The position numbers and the translations under genes are program-made. From positions 183,705-247,704 of the forward strand of contig SADC01000093.1 in assembly GCA_004194705.1 (NCBI GenBank): a stretch of 64,000 nucleotides of DNA, read 5' to 3'. Shown in pieces: positions 52,481 to 62,805 of this stretch (positions are counted from its first letter, which is position 1; every line of letters starts with the position of its first letter). This stretch comes from Ditylenchus dipsaci. Its lineage: Eukaryota > Nematoda > Chromadorea > Rhabditida > Anguinidae. Below the pieces are notes generated by a model that was not told where the DNA came from, did no database searches, and worked only from the letters and a program-made list of their open reading frames with translations.

Positions 52481-55010
52481 TTATTCAATGAAACTCGGTA
52501 TAAAAAAGGCTGTGGTGTTTATGATCTCCAAATTTTCCGACCATTTTAATTTAACTTATTTTTGTATGCAAAATAATAAAAAAAATAGCAGAATAACTTT
52601 TTGCACTCCTTTACATAAAATATTTAGTAAGAAAATACTAAAGACAGAAACAGGTCAAAGCCCTGATTAGGACCCTGATCCGCCTGACCGATTTTTGGCC
52701 AAAAACCCTGACTCGAAACCCGCCCTGATCGATTTCAAAAACCCTGAAATCTGACCCGAAATTTGCCAGATCCTGAAGTCAAAATTTCCAGAAGTGCTCT
52801 TTCAAATCACGGCTAGAGTACACAATCCCCCTGGCCCGAAAATGCCCGAAACGGTGTACTAAGGGCATTTTAGCCACTTTCAACGTGAAAAAGCAACAAA
52901 AAATTAGTGGAAAGACACTTTTTAGCATTTTTTGAAATCTTTTTTTTTGTATTTTTGCCTTGGGGGACCAAAGTAACTCAACCTAAAAGGGTACGTGGAC
53001 ATCTCTGAAAGAACAAAAAAGACAAGATTTGAACGTAGTTTTGTTAACTGGGGTCTACCGCATAAAGAAACTATGGTTTGCATACATTTTTTATGCATCC
53101 AGAGTCACTTTCAAGTGATTTGTGTCTAAGGTATGGGGGTGTGCGCAACTCAACTCCAAGCTCCCAAGCCCTCTGCGCCCTCGAAGGGTGCACAGGGGGC
53201 TTGAGAGTTCGCACTCACTTACCTTAGACATGATTCCGAGCAAGACTCTTAATAAAAAATGCATAAAGAGACTCTTTTTGCCCAGATCCAGTGACCAAAA
53301 CAGAGTAAAAACCCCCAAATAAGGTATCTGAGTACCCTCCAGAACTGCCAAAAAGTCGATTTTCGGTCAAAAAATTTTTTTGTGGAAAGTGCTTTCCCTC
53401 GTTTTTTCATCTTTTCTATACGTAAAGGTGGTCAAATCGCGTAAAAACGAGGTTAAAACCGGTTTTCGGGCCAGGGGGATTCTATACTCCGCCCCAAATT
53501 ACTGCCAAAACATGTGTGTCTAACGAGTTTTCAGTACTTACCGTATGACTACTCACCGTATTACTGGTCCCCGCCTTAATTTGCACTGTAAAATCGTTAA
53601 TTTTCATGAAAATTTTTTAGAATATTTTCATGATACAAGATTTTGTCTCTAATTCGACTTCGTTATTATCAGATCAAAATAGATATTCACAAAAGTAGGT
53701 AAGTGCTGCAAAATTTCTCATTTATCTACTCAAAATTGCTATATCTCATATCATAGAATTCATATTGATTTGATCTCAATGGATTCAGATTCAAAACAAG
53801 ATTTTGTTTTGGTTTTAACAAAGGCTTTTTGAAAACTTTTGCCCTGAAAATGGAAAATTTTTGAAAAAAAAATTTAAAAAAATATATTTATCGGCGCCGG
53901 TGATCAATATTTTACCTTTTCACGAAGCTATCACCCACGGAAGCAGAATGTGATGAATGTGAAAAGACGATCAAGATTTAAAATGGCAGTACAAAAGCTC
54001 TTTTTACGCATGCAAACAGTCACGAAGTATTCGTCAACAAGCTAAAATCTAATGAAGAAGAGCAGCAGTGTCAAAAAACCATCTTTGACTCAAACCGTGA
54101 CATTACACCAAGGCCCTGAATTTTTTCAGATAACCCTGAAACCCTGACCCGAAATTTTTAAGCGATAAATCTCCTCTTCAGATCTCATTTATTCTAAACT
54201 ACGACAGCCTTTTAATGTTTTCTGAAGGTGACTTTGCACAACAGTCTTCGACTACTTAGGTAATTTGGTGGTTTTCGCAGTTAATTTTCGTAATTATGGA
54301 AAAAATGACCAAATCATCTGTAATCCGAAATATTTCATTCCGAACCTGACATAATTTACATATGCAAACCTAAAAGTTATTACCCTTCACTCGTTAATTA
54401 AGCGTGAGTCAAAAAATTGTTTATTCCAGCATGGTCTTTCCTAATACTCTGCAACTGCCAATTAAGCCCCACAACCAACATCAACAAAAAAGGAGAAGCA
54501 CACACACCAAAAACGTTGAAACCTGAGCCTTTTTGCCTCCAATTTGCACTAGCAACCCCCAACACCCCCGTTCAAGCCTTTTAATTCCCTAGGCAGCAGG
54601 CTTTCTCTACTATTCTGGGTTTTCCCAACTTAAAAGGTGTTAAAATGGGGGCATTAACCCTACAGGGCAACGCCATCCGACTAGTAAAAAGTATTCATGA
54701 ATGTATAGTGCAGCTGAGCTGTCCTAGGCACACAGGGGCATAGAGATAATTCGTTATTTAATTTGGCGGCAGAGAAATAAAGAGAATCTTCTTCTTTCTA
54801 TGTTCCTGTTCTACATTTTGGCAATGGCAAATGGGTAGAGGAAATCGCTCCTCGTACAAGATAAGAAGTAATAATTATTTTTGACTTGAGCCATCCCCCT
54901 ACTTTGTTTTTTGGCTTGGCTCATGTAATAGTGTTATTTGACATGGTAGATGAATAATTTAGATAACAGGACATTTTGAGTCCATGGAGTAAGATGGCTA
55001 ACATCATTAA
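52481..55010. other. TBCD 3' flank, no gene
   Basis: Contains ccctgat/ccctgaa-rich segments at 52650-52800 and 54105-54160 that could be ends of an old element enclosing foldback copy D (52815-53492). 53500-55010 is AT-rich; 54650-54990 looks unique. I found no exon. Confidence 0.45.
52815..53492. mobile_element. Foldback element, copy D
   Basis: Left caatccccctggcccgaaaa, right ttttcgggccagggggattc, with the family module in the centre (gcatccagagtcactttcaa, gtgtctaaggtatg, ccctctgcgccctcgaaggg, cttagacatgattccgagc). Flanking duplication not clear. Confidence 0.68.
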
Positions 55011-56223
55011 CAGTGTTGTTCCGGCGCCAGCGCTAGCGCCGGCGCTGCCCCGGGAAAAAACGGCGCCGGCGCTGTTTTTTGAACGGCTATAGCTCCGGCG
55101 CTGTTTTCAAAATTGACCAAAATTTCAATATTGAAAATACAATTATTCTTAATTTCAAGCTAAATTATCTGAATTTTTGTGCTGCAATATCTTTCATTTC
55201 TTTTGATTTTTTATTTCTTTTATTTCTTTAACTTTTTTCTTCTTTTTCGTTGTTTTTCCTTGACGGGCAATTTCCTTGATCTTTTAGTTTATTACTATTT
55301 TTTAAACATAACCAGGGGGTTCGCCCATTTCGCGCCCGAGCCATTTCGCGCCTAGGACATTTCGCGCCCGACCCATTTCGGCTGTACCCCGAAATTTAAG
55401 CGGCATTTTGCTAAGTGGTCGATTTGCTAAGCGGTCGTTTTGCCAAGAATTTTTTTTGCTAAGCGACAAATTGCTAAGAATTTTTTTGTTAAGGCGCCCA
55501 TTTGCTAAGATTTTTTTGCTAAGGCATTCTTTTCTTAAATCCCGATTTGCTAAGAACTTTTCTACCTTTTTGAATTTTCTCTTTTTCTCAATGTTCTGAT
55601 AGGGGATTGGACATTTTTCCGACGGACATTTTTCCGCCGATATTTTTTTTGTTCTTACTGATTTCAACGTGGTATCTAGGTAAAATGATATTTTCAGATT
55701 GTGTCCAAACTACCACAAATCATCCCAAACAACCTCAAGTACCCTGAAACCACCCTAAATGCCCAAACCAAACCCAAACCTGAAAAATTAAATTTATTGA
55801 AAATAAAAACTAAGCCATTTTTTCTAACTTAAAATTGTGTCGGGAATTGGGTTTTTCAAGCCCAAAGTTGCGATTTTACACACCCCAACTTCAATACCTG
55901 GTGTAGGTATCACCTGACCAGGTGGATGCCCACCTGGATGGCTTCCCTTTTCTCAATGTACTGATATTGTATTGATGTTCCTTGCTCTCACGCATCAAAT
56001 CACTGATTTTAGTCACAACAGTTAGTAAACAACATCCCATTGTACAAAATTTATTATTCAAGCAGTTTCTTTGCGCACACCTGGTTCAAAGTCTTCTCGC
56101 TACAATTAACACTGCAGTTTCTATTATAGTACAGCTTCCCGCGATCGCACAAACTTTGCTCATTCACTTAGGCACACTACAACTATACTATACTCCTCAT
56201 ATTGCTTTATTCTACACATCTAA

Positions 56224-57665
56224 CTAAACAAAACAACAACCATATTCACGAAAACAACATTTTAACAAAGTATCACTGATTTCTTGATCTCCTTTGACGA
56301 GTAGTTCTAGGTGTGCCTCCGTTGCCGATTCCACTCTGTACCAATGCCGCCACTCTTGTCTCTGAACAGCTTCTCCTTCCACGTTGCGAAGAGTCCGTGT
56401 GATTGTTTTTAGCCCACCAAGGAAGTCCGTGCCATTAAAGCTTCGAATCGCTTGTTGGAGAAAAAACAACATTTATGACGGGCGCCTAAACATCCAAAAA
56501 GTAAACTATGAAAACAGTTGAAAGAAGTATGTTGAAGTACCTGGGAAGTGTTGATGAATGGCACTGCGCTGAGCAACTTCGAAATCAGTCAAAACTAACT
56601 CCGGCCTCCACACCACCTGGAACGTTTCTTCCATGTACGTTGTTAGACGCTGCAGAACGTAGAGATACGAAGAGCGGCCACGCTTAGACATAATGACTGC
56701 TACCGCAGGAACGAAGCGGCCGTTGACTAGCACGTGGATGGCGAATATCTGCTCCCACTTTCTTGGACGAGTCTTAAACTTGCCGTCCATTGCAAAAGTT
56801 TTCACATTGACCAGTTTCTGAAACCCAATGATGTAATAACTCGCTCAACAGAACAACATATAAAACTACTTCAAGCATGAAGAGAGAAGATAAGATGATA
56901 AATCGGCTTGGGCTATCTCTTCCCGAATCATAGATGAGGAAAGGATCACCATTGTCATAACTCTTCCATTCGTCCGGAATTTCAAGATTGGCAGCATCGG
57001 TCTTGCCCCTAGGATAGCGGTGTAACTTCTAAAATAATAAGAATATTTATACGAAAGGTAAGTATCAGCAACGTTATATGTACCCTCTTTCGAAATTCCA
57101 ACGATTTTCTTAGCGCAGTTAAATTGATAGCGGCGATCACAGGCTCCTCCATTCCTCTCATGGCCTCATTCATTGCTATACGACATGATTGCTGAAACGC
57201 GACAGGATAGCTAATGACAAATCGCAAAATAAAAAATAAGTACGTGCGGATTATCACAAACAGCCTGTTTCGCTCGTTGTTCGACTATTTTTTTCTTAGT
57301 CTCCACTGGATCGGCCAAGTGATTGTGTCCATCCCGAAGGCTCAACATTAAGTATAAAACCATAAAGATCGTATGAACTACGAACCGCTGTTAAGCAGCA
57401 TCCTCTTGCCCTTATTACTAGTCACATACTCAAGTGCAAGAGCCGGATCCACACGTTTGAATTTTCTATCCTCGACCGAATCTTGTAGGAATGACATCGA
57501 TGATGAGGATTGGCTATCACTAGTCGTCGCTTCCTGCTCTCTCGAAGGCTGAGACAACCGCTCTTCCTCCTCTGGCTCAGATTCTTAATCGTTAGAGACG
57601 TCGCTGAGCTGATTGCGTAAATCTTCATCGTCGCTCACGAGCAGATCTTCACTGAAGCTGTTCAT
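56224..57665 (-). pseudogene. Decayed MULE-type transposase (FLYWCH-like N-terminus)
   Basis: Minus-strand start at 57665 (MNSFSEDLLVSDDEDLRNQL), an acidic leader with an in-frame TAA near 57588, then YVTSNKGKRMLLNSGS and GHNHLADPVETKKKIVEQRA, recalling the FLYWCH finger plus H-x-H tail. Next come MNEAMRGMEEPVIAAINLTA, FLIYDSGRDSPSRFIILSSL, and 56805-56506 MDGKFKTRPRKWEQIFAIHV with ELVLTDFEVAQRSAIHQHF. The DG-F....W.Q-..IH and LTDFE blocks are the DDE signature of MULE transposases (first Asp in MDGKF, second in TDFE). A downstream piece (56472-56224) continues in another frame. Introns or deletions interrupt it; probably dead. Confidence 0.7.
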
Positions 57666-57808
57666 TGCCTAAAAGCAGGTCAATAAGCACAGTGTAAAGA
57701 GACAAAATAGTGGATCACACAAAATGCTTAGCAAAGTAGTAAATTTTGGAAATAAAAATCGATGTCTAAAATGTAGCTTAACAAACAAGATCTTTATCAA
57801 AACGACTA

Positions 57809-58058
57809 CCGTATTTCCTCTAAAATAGCCCTCCTTCCAAAATAGCCCCCCCCCTCTACTTTGAGGGTCTGTATCTCGGAGCAGAGTAAATATTTTGCAA
57901 AGCTGTTTGATACGTTTTCTTAACGCCCACGAGCTCTACCGATTCCACTTTTTAGATTCTTAATTTTCACCCAAAAATCTCGAAATCGAATTCAAATTTT
58001 TCTGAAAATTGGAGGTTTGAATAAAATAGCCCCGGGGGCTATTTTAGAGGAAATACGA
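57809..58058. mobile_element. CCGTATT-type MITE inside the MULE
   Basis: Left ccgtatttcctctaaaatag, right gctattttagaggaaatacg; flanked by TA on both sides. Carries the family core tttgcaaagctgtttgatac. Fifth level of nesting in this block. Confidence 0.72.
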
Positions 58059-58550
58059 TATTTAGCAAAAAAATTCTTAGCAAAATGACCATTTAGCAAA
58101 TGGGCGCTTAAATTGTGAATTCTTAGCAAAATCGCGCTTAAATTTCTTTTTTAGCAAAACGACCGCTTAGCAAATCGACCACTTAGCAAAATGCCGCTTA
58201 AATTTCGGGGTACAGCCCCCATTTCGCGCCCGACCCATTTCGCGCCCGCCCAAATGGCGCCCTGTTTTTGTCTTGAGAAGAACTCATATCATTTAAAATA
58301 TTTTTCTATAATTCAACCTCAGCACTTCTGGATGTTCCATGCACCAACAAAACCAAGTGTTCGTCCATTTTGGTGTGAATATTTTTTATGTATTTCGGGT
58401 TCCGAAACCCATTGTTCGCACTAATTCGAGCATTCTAAAAATGATTTGATAGTGGTAACATGTCATTGCGTAGGGTATTTTTACTTTTTCTTCATCATAT
58501 TTACTTTTTTGCAGCAGATATACTGATTTTGGTCTATTCTTGACTTGTAG

Positions 58551-60293
58551 GCTTTTGCTTCTTGTTGGTGGAGCAGATTCTCTAAATCTATTCGGCTAAA
58601 TCCATCGAAATTATTTCATTCGTGAGTCAGTCGCTTGGGCTCATGATTGCTGCTGCTGGCGCTGCTTATGGTTATGAAATGGGATTTGTTTTTGGGTATT
58701 TTCCTAAATAATTATTTTTATGATCTCTTGATGCTATCTTTCTTAGGCTATGGGGTGATTATCTGATAATCTCAGTTCAAATGGTTGCCATCGTTTTGCA
58801 AAAGTTGTGGTACTCAAAATCTCGTGCTCATGCTGCCATTATCTCTGGTGTCTTATGTGCTACGCCTGCTGCAGCCTATCACTACATTCCAACTACAGTG
58901 CTGATGGCTCTCCAAACTTGTTCTGTTCCGATCATTTCTGTCTCGAAGGTTAGCGATTTATTGTTGTTTTCTGTGTGTGTTTTCGATTTTTATCATGTCT
59001 CTATTTCTAGGGTATTCAAATTGTGCCGAACTACAGGCAGAATGGAACCGATCAGTTGTCGCTCATCACCAGGGCCCCAAATTCTATGCACTAAAAAAGG
59101 CGAAATATGCGCATAAAATATGCGCTAAAAATGCTTAAATATGCACTAAAAACGTAAAATATGCAGTATAATTTTTAGACTAAACCTTAAAAATGTACCG
59201 CATAACATTTGTGAAGAATCACTATGTGTCGTAAAATTGCTCTAAAGATGCTTTTAAACGGTTTGGCAGCTTATACATGATTAAAAGATACTTTTTGGAT
59301 AATGCTAAATTTTTTTGCAAAAAAAGATTGACCAAAATTTGACATATGGCTTTGCTGAAGCAAGGTGATTTAACCTAAGGATTTAATTTATTTGACTTCA
59401 GGATTTAATTTATTTGACGTCCCATTTGACCTAGGATTTGAACATAGCTTTAAAAAAACTTTCTGCTCCATGAAGATGCCACAGGATTTCAGTCGAAAAA
59501 GATTTTTGAATAGTGTTGACCGCCATTTACTAGCTAAGTTGCAAAAAAAAATAGTTTGTAAAGCAATTTCGAGACATTTAGGGGTTCTGTACTCCTGCCA
59601 CTTCTTCGCATCTTCTCGCAAATATAAACAATGTGCATTTTGCGATTTTTGAAATTAATATCTTTTACAAACCAAATCGGTGCTTTGCACTGTTATTTTG
59701 CTACTTTAACTGAAAATATGAATTGCACGGTACTGAAACGTTAGCTACCTCAATAAAGGTTATTTAGTAAAAAAAATCTCTTTCTTACACGCTTGACAAT
59801 AAAGTGTCCTGGTTTTGGAAACTAAGAAATTGACTTATTTATACACAAAGATGAGATTTGGCATGCTGCAACATCTTTTAACCCAAAAATTTCTGAGATT
59901 TTCTACAATATGCAAAAAATATGCGTCAAAATTGCAAAATATGCAAAATATGCACTAAAAATGGAAAATATGCAAAACATGCTGCATAAAAGTACGAAAA
60001 AAGTACTCAAACAGCGCTAAAAGTGCGTTTTTTGTGCATAACTATTGCTTGCATATCCGCAGAAAAATATGCATTTGCATAGAATTTGGGGCCTGCTCAT
60101 CACAGTTCTGATGCAGTTTGGTGGATGCCTCGCAAGAGCCTATATTATCCTGAGCGAATTAGTAATTGATTGGATTGTTCTCATGTCGTGCTTTGTGTCT
60201 TCAGTTGTCAATAAACTTTTGCTGGCTCAGATCGCTTACTACAGCACCTCGAAGACATCCAGAAGAATTGTACATATCACGCAGTCTGCGTAA
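58551..60293 (+). pseudogene. MPDU1: MPDU1 fragment, 5'-truncated and interrupted
   Basis: MPDU1 is an ER membrane PQ-loop protein needed for use of dolichol-phosphate mannose/glucose. Three exons are visible: 58551-58695 (AKSIEIISFVSQSLGLMIAA), 58747-58948 (WGDYLIISVQMVAIVLQKLW; LMALQTCSVPIISVSK) and 59011-59069 joined to 60104-60293 (GIQIVPNYRQNGTDQLSLIT, then VLMQFGGCLARAYII and VVNKLLLAQIAYYSTS, stop at 60291-60293). They cover roughly residues 60-247 of the human protein; the first ~60 residues were not found. Damage: the Pro of the first PQ motif is replaced (VEQIL), an in-frame TAA lies at 58583-58585, and a 1,026-bp hAT element splits the last exon. It lies inside a transposon with an 8-bp target duplication, so it is probably a captured copy rather than the host gene. 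Confidence 0.8.
59070..60095. mobile_element. hAT MITE inserted in an MPDU1 exon
   Basis: Ends cagggccccaaattctatgc and gcatagaatttggggcctg are inverted and flanked by an exact 8-bp duplication ctcatcac (59062-59069, 60096-60103). The interior is AT-rich with many aaaatatgc repeats and no transposase. One copy of ctcatcac joined to agttctgatgcag keeps the MPDU1 frame, so the target is a coding exon, not an intron. Confidence 0.88.
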
Positions 60294-61317
60294 GAAGCAA
60301 AATAGAACTACAATCATAAAAATATTTTTTTTGTTCCACGTGCGTCGTGCGGCCTGCTTCGTTTCTCACTGATTTTTCGTCAGCAAAGTTTCACAGAATG
60401 CCTGCCAGGATGACATGACACGGAGCAGTAAAATCAGTATATTTGCTGATCTTTCATGTTGTTTGTTCGATCTTTTTGTTCTTTTTGTGTAATAAATGGA
60501 TTTCATTTAAGAACTGACAGATATCTTGATGTCTTACGCAAAAATTCCCTACCGAAATAGTTAACTTTCTTATTTTAACTTATCTACTGGTTGAAATCAT
60601 TTTTCGCCATAGGTATTTGTTCATCTCCAGATTTCTCTATCCGCCTAAGCCACCAGAGTATCGGGTACCACTACCTTGGTAATACTACCAAGGCACTTCC
60701 ATTTAGTACCTCTACCTAGGTATGAAACCTGAGTACCCCTTAGATACCCTACGGATATGAAACTACTCAAGAACTGGAGTTCAAAGTATCTTCTTCAAAG
60801 CATCTCTAAGTTGTGGAAAATAGCACTAAATGACAGTTTGTCACCTAAGTCGCCTTTTTGAAGTCAAACTACAAGAAAAAGCTTGCCCCAGGTGAACATC
60901 CAGATTCACTACTTGTACCCTGATATGTATTAAGTAGACCAAAATTAATAAACTCCCCTTTTAACCTATCTATTGGTTGAAATCCATTCATCAGAGGCAA
61001 TTATTTATCTCTAAATTTTTCCATCAGCCTGAACCACCTGAGAATCGGGTACCACTACCTGGGTGATGCTACAAAGGCACTTACATCTGAGTACCTTTGA
61101 TTAGATATAACGACTTGAGCACCACCAAACTGGATACGAAACTACTCCAGAACTAGCGTTCCTGAGAGTCAAATCGCTCTTTTAGCATTATTGAACCATG
61201 TTCAGGGCACGATTTTGGATAGGGTACAATAATTTTAACCAACTACAGCTGAATCCAAAATTTTGGAATTCGGAGATGTATACACATACAGGAGAAGTAC
61301 CCGGTGGTTTTCCTACC
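60294..61317. other. Non-coding interior of the MPDU1-carrying element
   Basis: AT-rich with no gene seen. Two imperfect direct copies of a ~250-bp segment (around 60595-60790 and 60975-61150) share ctatctggttgaaat..., ccaccagagtatcgggtacc and gatacgaaactactc, i.e. a diverged tandem duplication. Confidence 0.45.
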
Positions 61318-61359
61318 TACCCTGAGGCTTACTAGTCGACTTATGACTAATATTCGAGA

Positions 61360-61420
61360 AAATAAAATGTTTGCCACGACCAGGATTCAAACCTGTAACT
61401 TCTGGTCGGGCGCTATTTGT
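61360..61420 (-). repeat. tRNA-like (B-box) remnant
   Basis: Minus strand contains caggtttgaatcctggtcgt, resembling the T-arm/B-box of a tRNA followed by an acceptor-like end. The A-box part is not recognisable. Similar fragments lie near 37350, 5690 and 31060 (minus), suggesting a tRNA-derived short interspersed repeat. Confidence 0.3.
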
Positions 61421-61661
61421 CCCTAGGTCGTGAAATGGGCGGGCGCGAAATGGGTCGGGCGCCAATGTCCTAGGGCGCGAAATGGGTCGGGCGCGAAATG
61501 TCCTATACCCTAACCAGGGTATCATATGCTATTGTTAAAAAAGTAATTTACATAACTTTTTTTCGCGAAACTAATATGGATTGCCTCATTCCTTTAATGA
61601 ACTCTCCACTCTTAAATAATTACACCTCATATAGACTCATTTCTGAGCATTAGGGAAAATA

Positions 61662-62013
61662 CAGCGTGTTTCAAGAAATCCGCAGGATTTGAAATGGCTA
61701 TAACTTTTTTTCTAGATCGAATTTTGAAATTCTGTTTTCGCTAATCATTTTCTCTTGACGGGCATTCGGAAATACACAAAATACGGTTTTCGCTTGTTCC
61801 TCGCTGTGGTTCTGGTCCTGGTCTGTGGTGGTCCTTAGATGGCTGAAAAACGAGAACCACAGAAGGGACCAATCGAAACTTTTATTTCTGACATGATACA
61901 ATTAGCCAAATTGCCCATCAAGAGAAAACGATAAGCGAAAACAGATTTCGAATTTAGATCTAGAAAAAAAGTTATAGCCATTTCAAATCCTGCGGATTTC
62001 TTGGAACACGCTG
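61662..62013. mobile_element. Mariner-like MITE
   Basis: Ends cagcgtgtttcaagaaatcc and ggatttcttggaacacgctg, with long inverted arms gcaggatttgaaatggctat and the reverse. Left flank is TA; the right flank reads ca, so one duplication base has changed. Related to the copy in UBA2 intron 5. Confidence 0.65.
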
Positions 62014-62805
62014 CATTTTAATATTCACTCACCATGGGGAATTAATAGAGAAAATAAAAACGGTATGCTGCCAATCGATTAAGATAACAAAAAATTATTA
62101 TTACTCTCACTGTAAAACAAACTGATAAAAAAATATACTTTTCATAAAATTTACAGCAAAGCAAAATTTCAACCCGGCGCCGGCGTCGGCACTGCCATGA
62201 GCGCCGGCGCTGGGCCTTTTTTCAAAAGAGGCAGGTGGTGACGCCGGCGCCGATCTCGGCACTGGAACAACACTGATCATTCGCAGATATCATCTATATT
62301 TTGTGAGATTCTCACTCTTATTATAAACACTATCTCACTTAAAGGACCCCGTCTCTTCATTATCATGGCATTTGAAAGATTGAATGCGCGCGGGACCACA
62401 ACATTTTGTCAATAATAATTTCGAATTGTTTTGCGTTTGCGCTTATTGTTTGGAAAATTAATTTGTAATTTGTTCGAAACTCAGAACCATTCACAGGTCG
62501 AGCCCAACGTTGCTTAACAATGACCGGACCGGACAACTTTGCGACTTACACTGCACACAAATGTCACTGTATAAAAAGTGACTTATATCGTATAACACAT
62601 AACGTTTAATTCAAAATGGAAACAAAAAATCATTCGAAAACATTATTGCAAATCCTAACTCTGGTCATGATTGTTTATCTGATTTTCATTTTTACCTAGC
62701 CAGCGACTCAGCAAAGCAACAAACACTAAAAACAAACAGTTATCATAGTCAAACTATACACAGCTGGCCTTTACGGTTGACTTATTTTTTGAGACTATTT
62801 TGCGT

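Larger units (their letters stand above)
55380..58217 (-). mobile_element. MULE-like element with ~180-bp terminal inverted repeats
   Basis: Ends ggctgtaccccgaaatttaa (55380) and ttaaatttcggggtacagcc (to 58217) extend as inverted repeats of about 170-180 bp made of gctaagcggtcg-type units. It is flanked by exact cccatttc (55372-55379, 58218-58225). It encodes a decayed transposase on the minus strand. Long terminal inverted repeats plus a MULE-type transposase fit the Mutator superfamily, though 9-bp duplications are more usual. A CCGTATT MITE (57809-58058) is inserted near its right end. Confidence 0.75.
55318..61511. mobile_element. Transposon carrying MPDU1 exons (cattt-cgcgcccg ends)
   Basis: Both ends are built from inverted catttcgcgcccgaccc repeats: left 55318-55379 and right about 61430-61511. 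The element is flanked by an exact 8-bp repeat aaccaggg (55310-55317 and 61512-61519). Inside are the MULE element (55380-58217), three MPDU1 exons and a hAT MITE (59070-60095). Subtracting those two insertions leaves ~2.3 kb. I see no transposase of its own, so it is non-autonomous. The superfamily is unclear. Confidence 0.65.
55011..62275. mobile_element. Outer hAT-like element holding the MPDU1 nest
   Basis: Left end cagtgttgttccggcgccag at 55011 and right end ggcactggaacaacactg to 62275 are inverted; both subterminal regions are rich in cggcgccggcgc. Flanks are atcattaa (55003-55010) and atcattcg (62276-62283), matching at 6 of 8 bases. cagtgttg ends with 8-bp duplications are typical of hAT elements; another copy type with cagtgttgtgca ends sits at 30.1 kb. 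Without its nested insertions it would be only about 0.7 kb. The imperfect duplication leaves room for two unrelated ends. Confidence 0.55.

Noticed and set aside
55302..55667. 121-codon Lys-rich minus-strand open frame
   Set aside because: It lies entirely in element ends (catttcgcgcc and gctaagcggtcg repeats) and is a repeat artefact.
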